DNA of 16,433 bases from NCBI GenBank assembly GCA_026392775.1, contig JAPLBK010000084.1, positions 1 to 16,433 of the forward strand, given 5' to 3'. Shown one piece after another: positions 15,328 through 16,433 of this stretch. A model generated the notes under the pieces. It saw only the letters and a list, made by a program, of their open reading frames with translations. It made no database searches and was not told the DNA's origin. Position 1 is the first letter of the stretch; each line of letters begins with the position of its first letter. The translations under genes were made by a program, and so were the position numbers. The DNA comes from Actinomycetota bacterium (GTDB lineage Bacteria; Actinomycetota; Actinomycetes; Nanopelagicales; Nanopelagicaceae).

Positions 15328-15858
15328 ATGACTACTGAATCAACTGGCAAAGGCCGTCCAACCCCAAAGCGCAAAGATGCCCAGGCAAAGGTGAAGGTTT
15401 CATCCCTTTCCCCTGTTGTGACTAAAGAGCAAAAGCGCACCCAGAAGTTGGCTTCTAGGCAAGATCGTGTGAGCTCGCGTGCTGCATATATGCGTGGTGA
15501 AGAAGGCGCGTTGCCACTTCGAGATAGAGGAGCAGAGCGCCGCTTTGTTCGTGACTATGTTGATGCCCGTCGCTCAATCGGTGAGTATTTCCTACCAATC
15601 ATCTTCGTAGTGCTAGTTCTGACTTTGATTCAAATTCCAATAGTTCAATTCACAGCGATTGCTCTGATGTATGCGGTGCTACTAGCCGCAGTCATTGACG
15701 GCATTTTCCTGGGTAGAAAAATCAAACGCTTGGTTCACGCCAAACATCCATCATCTAACACAAAGGGTCTGGCCATGTATGCATGGCTTCGCTCAACACA
15801 GATGCGTCGCCTTCGTGCCCCTCACCCACAAACCAAAGTGGGCGATGTAGTTAATTAA
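15328..15858 (+). CDS. DUF3043-family membrane protein
   Basis: A 176-residue actinobacterial protein of unknown function. The first 75 residues are basic and hydrophilic (GKGRPTPKRKDAQAK), followed by the family's central segment LRDRGAERRFVRDYVDARRS, two adjacent hydrophobic helices (about 88-107 and 110-128), and a basic tail with LRSTQMRRLR and a KVGD end. The layout suggests both ends in the cytoplasm, possibly contacting nucleic acid or acidic lipid, but no role is established. The frame opens at a TTG at 15232, inside the divergent erpA promoter region; ATG 15328 gives the usual family N-terminus and follows a near-consensus TATAGT box. Its stop overlaps that of the convergent aldo/keto reductase in a TTAA palindrome. 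Confidence 0.85.
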   Translation: MTTESTGKGRPTPKRKDAQAKVKVSSLSPVVTKEQKRTQKLASRQDRVSSRAAYMRGEEGALPLRDRGAERRFVRDYVDARRSIGEYFLPIIFVVLVLTLIQIPIVQFTAIALMYAVLLAAVIDGIFLGRKIKRLVHAKHPSSNTKGLAMYAWLRSTQMRRLRAPHPQTKVGDVVN

Positions 15859-16433
15859 GCTCTTGGATTTGGACTGATATTTTGAGCTGGATCTTTTTCA
15901 GGCAGATTACCCAAAGCGCTATCAATTGCTTTCATAGTATCTGCATCTAATTTTACGCCAGCGGCCTTCACGTTTTCCTTTACCTGAGATGGCTTTGTTG
16001 CACCAACGATGGCACTAGAAACATTTGGATTTTGCAAAACCCATGCGACTGACAGTTGAGACATTGTCAACCCTGCCTTATCGGCGATTGGCTTAAGCTT
16101 TTGAACTGCAGTTAAGACATCATCCTTCATCCACTTTGAAATCATTCCAGCGCCGCCCTTTTTATCGGTAGCACGTGAGCCAGCAGGTGGTTTCTTGCCT
16201 GGTAAATACTTACCAGTTAACACACCTTGAGCCATTGGTGACCAGACAATCTGACCAATGCCTTCTTTTTCTGAGAGCGGAACAACCTCTGCCTCAATAA
16301 CTCGCCATAGCGCTGAATATTGAGGTTGGCTGGAAACAAAGCGGTTATAGCCACGAGCATCTTGAATCGTAAGAGCTGCAGCGATTTGGTTTGCAGTCCA
16401 CTCTGAAAAACCAATGTAGTGAACTTTTCCGGC
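15855..16433 (-). CDS. aldo/keto reductase, 5' end outside the window
   Basis: The C-terminal 192 residues of an aldo/keto reductase, open to the right edge of the window, so the N-terminus with the catalytic Asp and Tyr is not visible. Seen parts are the GKVHYIGFSEW strand and helix, SSQPQYSALWR, the QIVWSPMAQGVLTGKY barrel strand, and the C-terminal SSAIVGATKPSQVKEN cofactor-binding segment. These match the voltage-gated K+ channel beta-subunit/YghZ-like branch, which reduces aldehydes or ketones with NADPH. The internal ATG at 16235 is not the start, because upstream codons are in frame and clearly family-like. Its stop overlaps the DUF3043 stop by 4 bp. Confidence 0.92.
   Translation of the reverse strand, partial: AGKVHYIGFSEWTANQIAAALTIQDARGYNRFVSSQPQYSALWRVIEAEVVPLSEKEGIGQIVWSPMAQGVLTGKYLPGKKPPAGSRATDKKGGAGMISKWMKDDVLTAVQKLKPIADKAGLTMSQLSVAWVLQNPNVSSAIVGATKPSQVKENVKAAGVKLDADTMKAIDSALGNLPEKDPAQNISPNPRA

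Noticed and set aside
16217..16414. Short minus-strand frame at the right edge as a separate gene
   Set aside because: It is out of frame with the aldo/keto reductase codons that clearly continue to the window edge.
1..16433. Mobile element, CRISPR, phage or defence system
   Set aside because: No transposase, integrase, direct-repeat array, tRNA or defence-like gene is visible, and all genes fit a core chromosomal locus.

Overview
The window looks like a piece of a streamlined, low-GC (mid-40s % by eye) actinobacterial chromosome. The gene content and order match the conserved actinobacterial bcc:aa3 respiratory locus (exonuclease, trpD, ctaE-qcrCAB, ctaC/ctaF, an adenosine-kinase-like PfkB protein, an A-type Fe-S carrier). 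The low GC, overlapping genes and minimal spacers suggest a freshwater planktonic actinobacterium of the acI / Nanopelagicales type. That placement is inference from composition and style, not a database result.

Layout. (1) 8-2619 (+): a soluble PRC-barrel/MgtE_N/CBS protein overlapping, by ATGA, an Nramp-fold transporter whose metal-site residues are not those of a Mn/Fe transporter; this is probably a Mg2+-type uptake pair. (2) 2609-3394 (-): an alpha/beta hydrolase, divergent from a DnaQ-like exonuclease (3450-4046, +). (3) 4021-5471 (-): a receiver-like protein followed 2 bp later by trpD. (4) 5622-9646 (+): ctaE-qcrC-qcrA-qcrB. (5) 13782 down to 9643 (-): ctaC-ctaD-ctaF-SRPBCC protein-EamA transporter. 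(6) 15222 down to 13869 (-): erpA-like carrier and adoK-like kinase. (7) 15328-15858 (+): a DUF3043 membrane protein, convergent with a 5'-truncated aldo/keto reductase running off the right edge.

Blocks 4 and 5 together encode a whole cytochrome bcc:aa3 menaquinol oxidase supercomplex: a diheme c subunit, Rieske protein, cytochrome b and oxidase subunits I-IV. Electrons would pass from menaquinol through QcrB/QcrA and the tethered diheme QcrC to CuA of CtaC and the heme a / heme a3-CuB site of CtaD. The nearby A-type Fe-S carrier could serve Rieske maturation, but that link is only positional.

Four features stand out. (a) Six first genes of transcription units carry a TAnnnT box ending 6 or 7 nt before the ATG, as expected for leaderless mRNAs, whereas several operon-internal genes have clear Shine-Dalgarno sequences. 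(b) All four convergent gene pairs overlap at their stop codons (11, 26, 4 and 4 bp), leaving no room for intrinsic terminators. (c) The three protein ligands of the non-redox Mg2+/Mn2+ site of canonical aa3 oxidases are all replaced, across two subunits. (d) The Nramp-like transporter has lost the Asn and Met that define transition-metal Nramps and is paired with the regulatory domains of MgtE. No CRISPR array, tRNA, rRNA, insertion sequence or phage gene was seen, and no gene-free stretch exceeds about 150 bp.
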